NCBI GenBank assembly: GCA_003342895.1
Contig: PTFA01000413.1
Span: 161,304 to 225,303 of the forward strand
DNA: 64,000 nucleotides
Source of the DNA: Casuarius casuarius
Taxonomy: Eukaryota; Chordata; Aves; Casuariiformes; Casuariidae
Direction: 5' to 3'
Shown one piece after another: positions 12,201-23,349 of the stretch (its first letter is position 1; every line of letters begins with the position of its first letter). The notes below the pieces were generated by a model. The model had not been told where the DNA came from. It worked only from the letters and a program-made list of their open reading frames with translations, and made no database searches. The position numbers and the translations under genes were made by a program.

Positions 12201-15049
12201 GAGGTGAGTAGTCACTCTCAGAGAAGAGGGTTTTTTCTGTACTAATGAATTGCAGCAACATTTTGATTTTTCATGAAAATTAAGAGTTTCATATACTCAA
12301 AACTTCATCAACAGAATTAATGCAGCAAAGTGAGTGTGAATTTAGCTTGCATAATGGTTCTTCATTTTCCAGAATGAAGATCCTTTGCACCTGACAACGA
12401 GGAACTGGTTCAGTTGCTTGTTGGCTGTAAGAAATGTTTGGTCGTAAGATCCAAAAGCAATGGATAGCTCAATTAGCTCAGTTTAGTCTGGATTTTGGAA
12501 GAGTTATGAGTTAAAAAGACTGATTAGAGGAAGGGCTGGAGAATTAAGGAATTTACAATGACTGTAAAAACCACTGCTTTTTCATCGACTTGTTCTCTCA
12601 AGTAATTTTACATAATTCCGAATTGGATTGTCTTTAGCTGTCAATGTCTTTAGGCAAGCTTCCTTGAGAAGTGATGCTGTTTACATACACCATTAACTAG
12701 TGTTCAGTTGGCTGGACAGTTGTATGGATGGTGCTTTAAAAGCTGCAGAAAATGTGTTGGTGATACACTGGTAGGAATAGATCCAGTCTCATAATATAGT
12801 GGGTGGGACACGGTCCCTCGAACCATCCTTGAACATGATATAAAATTGAGATCCTGGTCTCAATTATATCAGTCTGATATTGTATGGAGAGTCAAAGTTC
12901 AAGATGAGGTAGTTGCTTTCTTTAGTTTACATTCTGCACATGTTGCAAAACTGATGAGGAGAGAAGGGAGCGAAAAGGATAAAGAGTAAAAATATGAAAC
13001 CACATAAAATAAATACAACTTAACATGAAATTTGTACATCCTAAATTTTCAAGGAAAAGCACAGGTTTAGTCACCAATCACTATTACTTTCACTGTGGGC
13101 TAAAGCAAATGGGATGGATAAACTCCATACTGCTCTTCAGAGAATGTAAGATTTTTACGTCAGTTGGATGTGAGGGGAAAGCAAAAAACTGTCTATCTGT
13201 TTATAAGAGCAGACAATGAAAAATGATTCTCCTTCAAATAGATAACAGCCTTACCTTCATCTCAGCAATACCTAAAATGGTCTGGAATGGCTTTTCATCA
13301 TCTAGCTTACACATCTGAAAAATGAAAGGCAAGAAGAATAGAAACAGGAAACCAGTTCCTTGCGATGGATGCAGTTTCGCTTCTAACGGCACTTCTGAAA
13401 TTCACATTCTCAGACACGCTTGCCTGATAATTTTCAGAGCTAAGTCCTTTGGGGGATTTCCCAAATGACTGCTACATGCATTAAGAGGAACTCGTGCTTT
13501 TCTCTCCTCCGTTTCCTGAGGTATATGCTTGTGTGCAGAACGCTCTGCCCAAATCTTTAGATGCTAGATAGGCAAATACATACCATAGCTGAAATTTGCC
13601 CTGCAGTGATGCTCATCCCTGTGCAAACTGCCAGCACAGCGCATCATGTAGCGTAAGGCCAATTTCAGGTCCTTAATGTGGTTCTTGTGTAGTGCATAAG
13701 AATTTATGTAGATTGTTGCACTGGGGTAAATTTTCCTCATTTGCAAATAGAGAAGTATCCAGTTCCATTCCCAGTGCAATTTCAAGCCATGCTTAAGATA
13801 TGCAGCATCGCATACTCTTGGTTTTTATAACTCATAAAAGACGTCTATCATCTTATCTTCACTTTCATTTTTTCTGCATTGAATTTAACTTATGGTTGTG
13901 GCTTGGCACTGCCGGTCTCCAGGTTTTTGGTGACAGACACTTTGGTGGAATGGTGATATGATATTCTTGGGGGAGGCTTCTTTCTACAATACAGACTCCA
14001 AACTGATCGATTGTTACCCGTAAAATATCTAACTGGCCCTGTGGCCTCTCTGGAACTGGTCAAAGTCCAGTGGAAAAAAACATCTGCTGCGTGGGGAAAA
14101 GAGGGGTAGTCTCCAGCTCTGGGTGCACCACGGTGACATGCTCTCTCTATTGGATCAAAGAGGAGCTTGGGAAAATAATAAGGAAAAACCTGCTAATAAA
14201 TTGTGTAAATTTGGGGGGCTACAGTAATAGCAAATGTGACGGGTTTGGGGTTGTTTTTCCCCATGCTTCTGCTCGCTGCATGTTGTCTATGAGTAAACTG
14301 TGAAGTGTGAAGGGCAGAGACCCTGTTGGACTGTGTCTGCCGAGCGTTAGCACAAGTGGACCTTGATTTTGTTTAGGCGCTGGAGTTCCTTTGAGCACTA
14401 AAACTAAGAATTATTGTTTGTTTTATTGACTTAAGACACAAGCTCTTGCCTTTAACATTTTCTCTGTTCCTCCATTCAGACATAATTATTTAGATGCCTA
14501 ACTTGTTTATAGCTTACAAAACCGTTGTTTTGAGAACATTTTATTGAATAATAGGACAAAACAGAGAAGTTTATTTAAAACTGGAAAGATTTGGACTGCA
14601 TCCAACTTCTGAGCTTAGCTTGCTTGCTTAGAGAGAGGATCAGCAATAACATGCTTCAGGGTAAAATACTATGACTTAACTGCATCTGTTGTGTGACTGA
14701 TGATGCTAGAAGGTTTGACAAACATTGGCTCATTGTCCTTTCTCTCTTTTAATGCCTCATGTTTTCTTTTAAAAGAATATTAACGAATGATATTAACAAA
14801 CTGGAAGTTCAGGGACCAGTTTTGTAAAGATACCAGTGACATATCTGCAGATTTTTAAGGAATGGTATGGAAATCTTGAAATGATCTGCAATGGTGAGGA
14901 AAATGCTGATATCAGGAGCTTGGGTTTGATCTGTACAAGATACAAAGAGTGACTCAGTCTCCCTAGAGCTGTTGCAATAACAGAGTTTGCTAGATGTTGC
15001 TATGCTAAATACTTAGAAATGATGCATATGTAAAAAACAAAATCCGAAG
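12201..15049. other. AT-rich non-coding stretch, no gene
   Basis: No repeats or RNA genes recognised. A perfect ATATCAG/CTGATAT inverted repeat with a one-base centre stands at 12866-12880. Phrases at 13650-13750 ('actggggtaaattttcctc') vaguely recall old sauropsid repeats. Confidence 0.5.
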
Positions 15050-15190
15050 TGGAACACATTCACACTGGTCATTCATGGGCAAATTATTATTCAGACGCAT
15101 AAAGCTATTGCAATTAATGTCTCCTTTAATATATGTATATTTTTAATCTTAATATTCTATATGGATCTGAGGCAACTTTTAGCTTATGAA
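15050..15190. promoter_or_regulatory. candidate AT-rich conserved element
   Basis: A dense run of AT-rich but non-repetitive words (CGCATAAAGC, GCAATTAATG, TTTAATATATGTAT) of the kind found in homeodomain-bound elements. No direct evidence of conservation is available here. Confidence 0.25.
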
Positions 15191-16750
15191 TCAGGAGTAG
15201 CATTACTCATTTTATAGGCTTCAAAGATGGTCTGCATTCCTTTAACAAGCTGTTTGTTTTGTGTGCCTGTGCTGCTTGCTTTGCTACCTGCGTTTGATGT
15301 GAACGATGCTATGAAAGAGAAGCAGGAACTGTCTATGCTGAATACTGGGCTTAATGTTGTAGTGGGTGTTATAATAGATAGCAGACTATTAACGGAGTCT
15401 GGGCTAGCTACGCTTAAAAAGCAAAACCAGTGCAGATCAAAACAAATGAGAAAATGCACAAGACGCAAATGCTGATGCTTCCTTGGGATCATCTGGGCTT
15501 GAAATTGCAGATTGGATCTGCAGAGGTAAAAGGTTTCAAATCCTTGCAGATGTTTAAATGCCTCCAATCTGCGCCTCCCAAGTGTTGCGGGTTAGGAGAA
15601 GGTCTTTAAACGCTCAGTGCCAGCTGGAACCTGTGAGCACCTGGAGCAATGCTGTTGTATTTTGTGGCTGCTGTTGTGAATAGCAGGAAAAACTCTTCAC
15701 TTCTACCAGTGTGTTGCAAAGTGTTTTATTTTACTGTCTTTCTTTGCTGGCATTGAATGATCGTTCTGGACAAATGACATTTCATTTGTCTCAGACAAGC
15801 TATTTACAAGCTCGCCCAGTGTTTCCTCTGAGTCTCACCCTTCTCCCACAAATAACTAATGCCGGAGTTCTGCCACTGGCTCCATTTTGAGGAGATTTGG
15901 GCTCCGACAGAGGGTGCAAACCATGGGACCGTACTTAATATAGCAATTTCTATATCAACCTCCTGTTTCTGTTAGTCTCCATAGGAGCCCGAAGTCTCTA
16001 ATGGGAGAAGCTTAGGGAGACCTGGCTTTGAAGTGTATCTGGAAAGTGACCATAAAAAAGATACATTCCTCCATTTCACCACTTGTAAAATTTCCATTCT
16101 TAGGCTCCAAAAGAGTGGCTATTGCCAACATGACAAACACTAGAAGCCAAAACCATAGGCAAACTGATATATAAGAGAGTAAGGTAAAAGGCCCACAAAG
16201 AAAACTGACCTTGTTTACAAGTAATGGAAAAGGTCGGTACCAAAAGCAGCTAGATTTAGAGTTACAGCTGGAAAAAACGGGCAGGGAATATGCTGACTGT
16301 TGTTTTATACTGCTTAGCTAACAAGCTGGGAATGATTTAGGATCACCTCCCAGCACAATCCCAAGAATAAATGCTGTGGCCATAGGTGATAATATAAATT
16401 ACATATCAATGACAGTAAATGAAGTCTTCTTCCCTTACTATATACATCAAAAGCATGAGGATCAAGCAGTGAAACAGTACAATTCCAAAATAAATCAGCA
16501 CTGCCATCTTTCTAGCTAATGCAGCTTGAAAACCTGTTCAGTGCTGAAGGCCACTCTCAGAGGACTTGTTCTGGGTGCCCTGTCACAGCAGACCTTTCTT
16601 TTAGGTGGTTGTTTGGCAATCAGCTAACCAAGGTCTGGTCACTGAGTTTTTACCTCAAATGCTCTTGTTAAAATGAGGTGCGATGTGAATGTTCGGTGTT
16701 TATGTAATCTGTAAAAAGCTTAGGACCATCACTCCAGCACAGGACTGTCT
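15191..16750. other. non-coding; overlapping open frames at 15184-15567
   Basis: A 127-codon minus frame and an 82-codon plus frame overlap at 15184-15567. Neither shows domains or similarity I recognise. The rest is featureless. Confidence 0.5.
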
Positions 16751-16960
16751 TCACAGAATCACGGACTAGTTGCGGGTGGCAGGGACCTCTGGAGATCATC
16801 TGGTCCAACTCCCTACTGAAGCAGGGTCAGCTAGAGCAGGTTGTCCAGGGCCATGGCCAGTCACGTTTTGAATATCTCCAAGGCTGGAGACTCCACTACT
16901 TCTCTGGGCAACCTGTTCCAGTGTGCANCCACCNGTCCAGCGAAGAAGTGCGCATCTCCT
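16751..16960 (-). mobile_element. CR1 LINE 3' end (avian type), minus strand
   Basis: The plus strand starts with the reverse complement of the CR1 3' terminus (TCACAGAATCACGG) and runs through the diagnostic phrases 'GGGACCTCTGGAGATCATCT', 'GGTCCAACTCCC', 'TTTTGAATATCTCCAAGG' and 'CTGGGCAACCTGTTCCAGTG'. It is cut off near 16960 after 'gcgaagaagtg', so it is a 5'-truncated copy of about 210 bases, the usual fate of CR1 insertions. It is clearly better preserved, and so younger, than the other LINE fragments here. Two ambiguous bases lie at 16927 and 16934. This is the main sign that the host is a bird. Confidence 0.95.
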
Positions 16961-17529
16961 TAGAGCAGTGACAGGACGTCACATCTCCCATGCCATGTTA
17001 TCTTCACTGCCAGTGTATACTGAGTAGAAAAGTGTCACAAGTGAGGTTCCTCTTGGCAGGATTGATGTCACCTAATTTTAAATATCTATAGTGTAGATGT
17101 CAACATAAGAGCTCTTTATCCAAACTGCCTTTGCAATCAGTGGAGAAAAATGGGCTCTTTTAAGGCTGGGCTAATCAGTAATTCAGCAAACAAGGTGACA
17201 GAAGGTACCTTTTGCGTTTGCAGAGTCTGAATGAATCAGTAGGCTGGAGGTGAGAGTTTCCCCTCTTTGTGATATATACCTCAAGTCTTTAATTCGCTGT
17301 TACAGAGTTGCAAGTGTTTCAGTTTTGACATTAAAACCCTCCCCCAAATTAATAACAGTGGTATTTTTCTAGTGTAAACAATAGAACATGTTGCTAATAC
17401 TTTCTTTGCATTTTAAAACAGGGTTTTCAAGTAATGTATATAACTGTATTATAGATTGAACTAGCAGGACTGCTTGTAAATATTCTGTAGGCCTGTTAAG
17501 CCATTTTAGAGGCTTTGGGTAAATATATA
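16961..17529. other. spacer between two CR1 copies, nothing recognised
   Basis: AT-rich sequence without recognised content. Confidence 0.5.
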
Positions 17530-17811
17530 CCACTATCAAAAAGGAGCAGAATGGTTAAACATTAGGGCAAAAGGAGGCTTTCATAAATAAAAAGCATCTG
17601 GTTCAAAATGGGAGACAGAAAAATAGCATAACCTTGGCCAGTTAAACATAAAACCAGAATAAGGCAGACCTAAGAAAATTTTAAGGAACACCTTGCTGAA
17701 GGCATAAAACCGATGAAAAAACCCCCCTTTTTCTCCAGAGAAGAGATTCTGCCAGAAAATCTGCATAGGCAATAGATGATGTCTAAAATACACATGCAAG
17801 AAAAAAAAAAC

Positions 17812-17990
17812 ATGGCAGAAAAGCTAAATGAATTATTTGCCTTGGTTTCATTCTGGAGGAAAGCTGGATTTTTTCTTTATGGTGCCAAAGCTGAGGAGTT
17901 GTGTCATGTTCAGGTGCTGGTAGGAGAGATTTTAGAACAAGTAGAAATGAGGAGCAGATACAACAGAGTTGGAATAAATGCTCTCATTTC
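17812..17990 (+). pseudogene. LINE ORF2 remnant: pre-RT linker
   Basis: In frame from 17812 the translation starts MAEKLNELFALVSFW and continues through EELCHVQVLVGEILEQVE. The family pattern is 'AEKLNEFFASVF...EEL..VEVS.EEVLEQ', the linker just before the reverse transcriptase of CR1/L3 ORF2. The next family block, 'SPGPDGIHPR', is ruined here. The frame stays open to 18045 by chance. It is a dead fragment of a non-LTR retrotransposon polyprotein, not a host gene. Confidence 0.8.
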
Positions 17991-18076
17991 TCATTGGGAA
18001 GACGAGTGTCATCCTCCAAACATCTGGTTTGGGAATTTGTGCTAAAGATGTGACCAGGAGTAGTAACTTGGTAAGA

Positions 18077-18840
18077 TTGTCTGGTGATAATGTGTTATTC
18101 AAGGTAGTCAAAATTAAAGTTGAGAAAAATTAAAGAAAGATCTCAAGAAATTGAGTAGCTGGTAATAAAATGGGAGGTAAAGGTGGATGGTATTACATAC
18201 GAATGCAATACACAGGGGGGGAAACCAGCCCTGACTGCGACAGCACAGTGATGGGCTCTGAGATGGCTGTTGCCATCTGAGCAAAGTGATGTTAGAATGA
18301 CTTANGAACAGTCCTCCGAAAATGCCACTTCAGCACTTTGACCCGGTCAAAAAGGCTAATGAAATATTGGGAACTAGTAGGAAGAAAATTGAAAGTGAAA
18401 TTAAAAATCTCCGTAGGCCGCTATACTCCAACGTGCATCTGCAGTTTGAGCGCGATGTGCAGTTCCGTGAATCCACCCTTAAAGAGCAACNTGGCNTTAG
18501 GAGCGATCAAGTATGGGTGGCCACAGAGGGGAGGCTGGAAGTCCTAGGACTCTTCAGCGGGGACAAGGTGCCCNTAAGGCAGGTGACAGAGGTTTCGAAT
18601 GGCAAGGGGAAGGTGGGAAGGAAGGATTATTNTCTGTTTCTCCAAACACAGCACCTGCAAGGCGTCAGATGAAATGACTGCGCTGCAGATTTAAAGCAAA
18701 CAAAAGGAAATACTCTTTTTGCACAATGCACAGTTAAATCATGGGATCCATTGCTACAGGATATGTCATATGCCAAAAGTATGTATAGGTTTAAAAAGTG
18801 ATTAGACAATTCATGAAAGATAGGTCCGCTGAGGGCTGCC
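18077..18840 (+). pseudogene. LINE ORF2 remnant: decayed RT motif C and C-terminal domain
   Basis: 18077-18109 reads LSGDNVLFKVV where active CR1/L3 elements have a FADD-type catalytic motif followed by a T-K-L-hydrophobic stretch; the paired aspartates are lost. A frameshift separates this from 18322-18672, which carries VKKANEILGTSRKKIESE, then a gap region, then LGLFSGDKV and NGKGKVGRKDY. These match the LINE C-terminal landmarks 'VKKANRMLG..RKG', 'LGLFSLEKRR' and 'NGIEKVDRE'. The final part ('aggtttaaaaagtgattagac', about 18788-18808) carries an in-frame TGA. Four ambiguous bases fall inside. Confidence 0.8.
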
Positions 18841-19000
18841 GAACAGGAAGACGCTGATGTAACCCCCAGTTCAGGAAGTCCCTAGGCTGCAGATTGCTCG
18901 AAGCTGTGCAGGTTGCTGGGGGAATGCTCATGTGTTCCTTCTTTTTGCATCTGTTACTGGTCACTGCCCTCTGGGGAGGAGGGAGCAAGCAGGGGTTATT

Positions 19001-20741
19001 TTGTGCTGTGGTTGTTGCATGCAGTTGGTGACATACCGTATTTTGGGATCTGTGTCTTCCTATATTAAAACTGGAGGAAAAAGAACTGAATTTAATTTTC
19101 TTCATTCCTGCAGTTTGTCTATTTCATATGTTTCACTGAGTTTTGGTGATGAAACTAGACTGGTTGGTTTCTTTTCATTTACCTTGTGTTCAGTTTTCTG
19201 GTTCTCCAGCGGTACCAAAATTACACTGCGTGTGAGTGGCTTACATTTCTGGAGAACATTGCCAAAAAAGAGGAAAGAAACTGCTAAAAATAAGTGAAGC
19301 AAAACAAAATAATGAGACTATTTCTATTCACATTGAGTTCTGAAGTAGTCTTCTACTGATGCCAATATCTGAAATGGCAATAGTTAATTCTGGTTCCTCC
19401 TCATGAGTATTTTAACCCAGTGCCTATTTTAACCTAGTGCTGATGTCAAAGGGAGTGGTNGGCGTTGGATGGGATCCTGCGAGAGCTTTTCAAGAGTCCT
19501 GCTTCTTGTTAATGAATTAATGCATGTTCCAAAGATGGGTTCCCCAGGAATCCAGCCCTTTTATAGCAGGAGTTAGGTGTCTATGTACTTTTCTGGTAAG
19601 GGTTTTGAACTCTTCAGCTGCAGTTTCTCATAACAAGAAGGATGGGTGTTCCTCCCATGTTGGGAAGTGTTCCTTAAAGGCAGAGTTAGAACAGGAAAGA
19701 GTAATTATGAAAATCCTATTTTAGGGAAAATCAATCTAAATATAAGTTGCCCAGAATAACGTAAGTATTCTCTTTGATTGTAATAGCCAAGTGTAAGCCT
19801 TCTATCAAATGAAAATGTAATGGGAAATCAATGACCGGACCACTCTTTCTTCATGACGTTTTGCTGCCCCACTAATGGAATCCTTGAATTTACTCAGCCN
19901 GCATGCCAAGTACCGTGTCCCTGCGGGAGCAGCGTACCGGGTATAGCCTAACCCAGAAGCCCACAAATAGAGTACAATAACATTTAGACACTCTGTAGTG
20001 TATTACAGAGACCTTAAGAATTGCCACAATTAATAAGCATCATCCCAAAGTTTCTCAGTAACAATATAGTAAAGAGAGACTCAGCTGATGCAGGAAGTTG
20101 AGCATTTCTTATTAAAAGAAGACTGTGGTTTTCTGTTGTTAGACTTGTCAGTTGATATCTTAACAATCTTTAATTTTATGTAAGAAGATGTTCACTTTAA
20201 ACCAACTTTTAGAATGTTAAATAGCAGGTACTATACTTTGCATGGTAATATGTTGCTCTTAACATTTGTTCGCCATATAANGTTCTGCTGAGGAATGATG
20301 GGGTTGGTTGAAAGGCGCCCATCAGCTCAGGGCAGCCAACAAATTGTTCTTTCCAGTGGACGTTTCTAGAATTAGATAGTTGGAAAAAATAAAGGATGTT
20401 ATTTTTTAGTGCCATTTCAGTTCAAATGTATATGATGCTGATATTTCAAGCTTAGAGTTTTTATATTTCAGAGAAAGGGAACTGGAAGCACATTCACTGT
20501 TGGAATATCTTTTTCCTTTTTACACAAATGACTGTGAAGCTCAAGTAAGGTTAGGTTTCGGTGGGTTTGTTTTTTAATTTTTCAAATTTCCGTAAGTTTT
20601 TTACATTGTTGCTGTATTCGAATTAACAACATGTTGATGTTCATTTTGATAACAGAGCTACTGCTCCTATTTCTTCATCAGGCTAAGATGCCACCTCGTA
20701 ATTGCTAAAGCTCCATTTAAAAGCTAGGTAGATTCTTCCTC
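19001..20741. other. non-coding, nothing recognised
   Basis: Between two LINE fragments. The 121-codon plus frame at 18932-19297 begins in the LINE tail and runs out into unique sequence; no domain is seen. Confidence 0.55.
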
Positions 20742-21117
20742 TTTCCATTACTCCTACTAGAAATGTGTTTCAGAGCTTCACTGATTAATAGAAATGTTCT
20801 CTGGATTTCCACCACATATTTATGATTAGTTCTAAAATTTTCTTTTTGGTTAAGCAGCTCTTCTTCCTCTTTATCATATGTATATCTGGCAACAGTAGCT
20901 GCATCTTCTCAGCCTTTGTTTTGCTGGGCCAAACAAATCACACTTGTTAGAAATACTTNAAAAAAAATCTTAAGATGGGCCGTTTGTTGCCCTGGCCATG
21001 TGAGCAGTTTTCCTTTATACCTGTTCCAATATGAAATCATTTTTTATTGAAAATGGATAATAAAATTGTACCAGTGTCTAGCTAAATTCTGCTCTGTGCT
21101 GTGTACCTACACAGTCG
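20742..21117 (-). mobile_element. ancient CR1/L3-type LINE 3' fragment, minus strand
   Basis: The plus strand follows the reverse complement of an old CR1-type 3' end in order: 'tttcagagcttcactga', then 'ctcagcctttgttttgctgggccaaacaa' (20909-20937), then 'tacctgttccaatatgaaatcat' (21020-21042), 'ttgaaaatgg', and 'accagtgtc...ctgtgtacc'. The spacing also agrees. It is diverged and has lost part of the middle. It belongs to an older subfamily than the copy at 16751. Confidence 0.8.
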
Positions 21118-22840
21118 GTGTGTTAGTCTGACTTGGGTGTAATCACTCAAAATGTTTTTGTTGGCTATTATTTCAGTTAGATTTGCAGATTCTTTGCTTT
21201 TTATTTTCAAAGATGTAGTTATTTGAGTGCTCAGATAGTTCTGAGTTAACATATTTCAGCCTTGCAGCAATTCTGTAGGGACAATTAGCATTCCAGATAT
21301 TTCTGCATGTTCCATTGAAAGTCTCTGAAGTTTCTATGGAAAATCATGATTATGAGCCCATCAAAATGAGCTTATAATTGCTTTCCTGTCTGTGATGCTT
21401 TTTTTGAAAGAAAAACTATCCTAAAAAGCATGATGATGTATTATTCAACTGTACATTTTCGTATTCTAAATATACATTGATGTCCATCCTCTGAACTTAC
21501 GTTCTTGCACAGAAAACTGGTTCATCTCTAAAGAGTGTCCTGAGGCTCCCCTTGGTCTATGTAGTCGAGCACTTGACCAGTAATCTGCATATCAGTAGTA
21601 ATGTGATCTTGAGCCCTTCCTGCCATTTCTAGGTCGTGCTCAGCTCTGGGATGCACAGCCTCATGTTGCCGTGAATCAGCTTTTTGAGGGTAGGGAGCCT
21701 GGCAGGGAACACAGAATTGCGGGTTTTTGCTGCAGCCACGAAAACTTAGAATACTTCTGTGGAAAACAGAGAATATATCAGTGTCAGGCTGGTCTGCAAG
21801 AGCCTTATTCAGGTCTGGGCCCTACGCCAAATTTCGTGTAGTTTCATTGCTTTTTACTTGTAATGGATAATAGCGCTGCTGTACCAATTCTGGAGGATTT
21901 TTTTTTTTTTTTAAGTACGGGCTGAAATTTGCCACAAGATCAGAGATGCTTTAGATGGTCAAATTCTATTCTGGTGCACAAAGTGAGTTACCGGTTTCTT
22001 AACCTGACCNTGAATTTTCCTTTACTTGTTAGTGTTGTGCTTTGGTTTTAGTTTCCCAAGCACAAAACTGAGAGTAGGAGGCCAGTAATAAGTAATAATG
22101 AATTAATTAAATAGGCNACATATATTTTGAAATATTACAGATTTGCACTTCATTGTTACTCAGAGAAGCACAGGCTATTTTTCTTTCTTCAGTATTTTCA
22201 CTGTACTTGTCATGCACATCAAAATTCAAAACCCACCATACTTGGGAATACCGTAGGTATTTAGACATGGACACTTGGAGGTTTCCTAGACCAGGGCATA
22301 AATATTTCCCAGAAGTGAGGAGTGAAGCGTCTGGGAGAGGCTCTGCTATCACTAGCAGACCTGGCAAAATTTCCATCACCTTTGGAGAGATCAAGGTTAT
22401 ACCAAAAGACATTAAAAAAAATGGAATTGAGGAGATTACAGTAAATACTAGTAAATACAGTAAATATTTTGATCTCAGAAGAGACATAAATGTTTCTCAT
22501 TAGAGATATTTTAAGAAAATGAATTACTGAATTAAAAAAAAAGTGATCATCTTTTTTTAGCATTTATTTAATCTTCTGAAATTTTATCAAACACATCTCT
22601 CCTGGTTAAATTTTCTCTAAGATGTTTTAAAAAAACCCACTAACCCATAAAAAAAAGAGACAATTTTCTATTAAGTTGTCGAGTTCGTTAGCGTGCTTTC
22701 CGTAGACTCTCCTCTAGTGTCCTGCCTCTTGGTGTCGTGCCCCTTAATTCCTATGCGATTCTTTCCATGTGGGAACCGGCCGTTTTATCTAAGGATTCCC
22801 CGTTTTCCTTCTGCTCACCTTTCTTCTGCGGTGTTGCCCC
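21118..22840. other. non-coding; T15 tract at 21898-21912
   Basis: A T15 homopolymer is the only simple repeat. At 22436-22470 the word GTAAATAC recurs three times in decayed form. Overlapping frames at 22107-22503 (126 codons minus, 116 plus) lie on opposite strands of one segment and match nothing. Confidence 0.55.
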
Positions 22841-23070
22841 TTGGGTAGCTGTCTCGAGTTCAGAGGTCTCGGGGGTGAACCTTCCCCCGGGAGGGACCTT
22901 GCCCCTCGCGCGCTGGCGAAGGTCCCTCTCCGGAGCCCCGCCGCCCGTTGCATGGGACCCAGCAGCGGTAGCCACCGTGGGCAAGGAGCCAGCAGCCGTG
23001 TGTCGTGCCAGGATCACTTTGCTGAACGCAAGTTGATCCTGGTGTAGAGCCGCAGAGGAGCGGCGGGATT
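22841..23070. other. CpG-containing GC-rich islet
   Basis: A short patch rich in CpG, densest at 22895-22960 ('ctcgcgcgctggcg', 'cggagccccgccgcccg'), in otherwise AT-rich DNA. Frames open on both strands reflect composition. No TATA box or exon is recognised. Confidence 0.5.
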
Positions 23071-23304
23071 AGGTCAGGGAGGATGTGGGGCAGTGCGTCA
23101 CGTACCCAAGNGGTTTTGCACCGTGAGCATCGCCATGGGCAGAGTTTTAGGGCAGTACTGTCTGCGGGGTTTGGCTACACAATGCAAGTAGCAGAGCTCC
23201 GCATGAAGGGTTAATACTGCTACACCAAAACCGTTGCTGACCTCAGGACACTGTAGGGAGAGTCTGGGTGTGCGGAGCGGAGCCACCCTGCTTCCGGAGC
23301 CTGC

Positions 23305-23328
23305 GGGGAAGGGAAGGGAAGGGATGGG
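23305..23328 (+). repeat. GGGAA purine repeat, potential G-quadruplex
   Basis: Five G runs of three or four, separated by AA, AA, AA and AT, satisfy the usual G-quadruplex pattern on the plus strand. The tract continues in looser form to 23349 ('ggacgggaagggaagg'). Confidence 0.8.
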
Positions 23329-23349
23329 ACAGGACGGGAAGGGAAGGCA

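Larger units (their letters stand above)
17530..19000 (+). mobile_element. ancient CR1/L3-like LINE, plus strand, internally deleted
   Basis: About 1.5 kb follows the order of an old CR1/L3-type LINE. At 17560-17710 is the lysine-rich region before the reverse transcriptase. At 17812-17990 is the linker that begins ATGGCAGAAAAGCTAAATGA. At 18077-18109 is the place of the catalytic motif. At 18150-18690 is the ORF2 C-terminal domain, and at 18690-18990 the end of ORF2 and the 3' UTR ('catctgttactggtcactg'). The reverse-transcriptase core between about 18000 and 18075 is missing by several hundred bases compared with family members. No terminal ATTCTATG-type repeat remains. The copy is heavily mutated and cannot move. 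It is much older than the copy at 16751. Confidence 0.85.

Noticed and set aside
15184..15567. Overlapping 127-codon minus and 82-codon plus frames
   Set aside because: Composition and overlap are as expected by chance; no domain or start context.
22107..22503. Overlapping frames of 126 and 116 codons on opposite strands
   Set aside because: No family features; opposite frames over the same DNA argue for chance.
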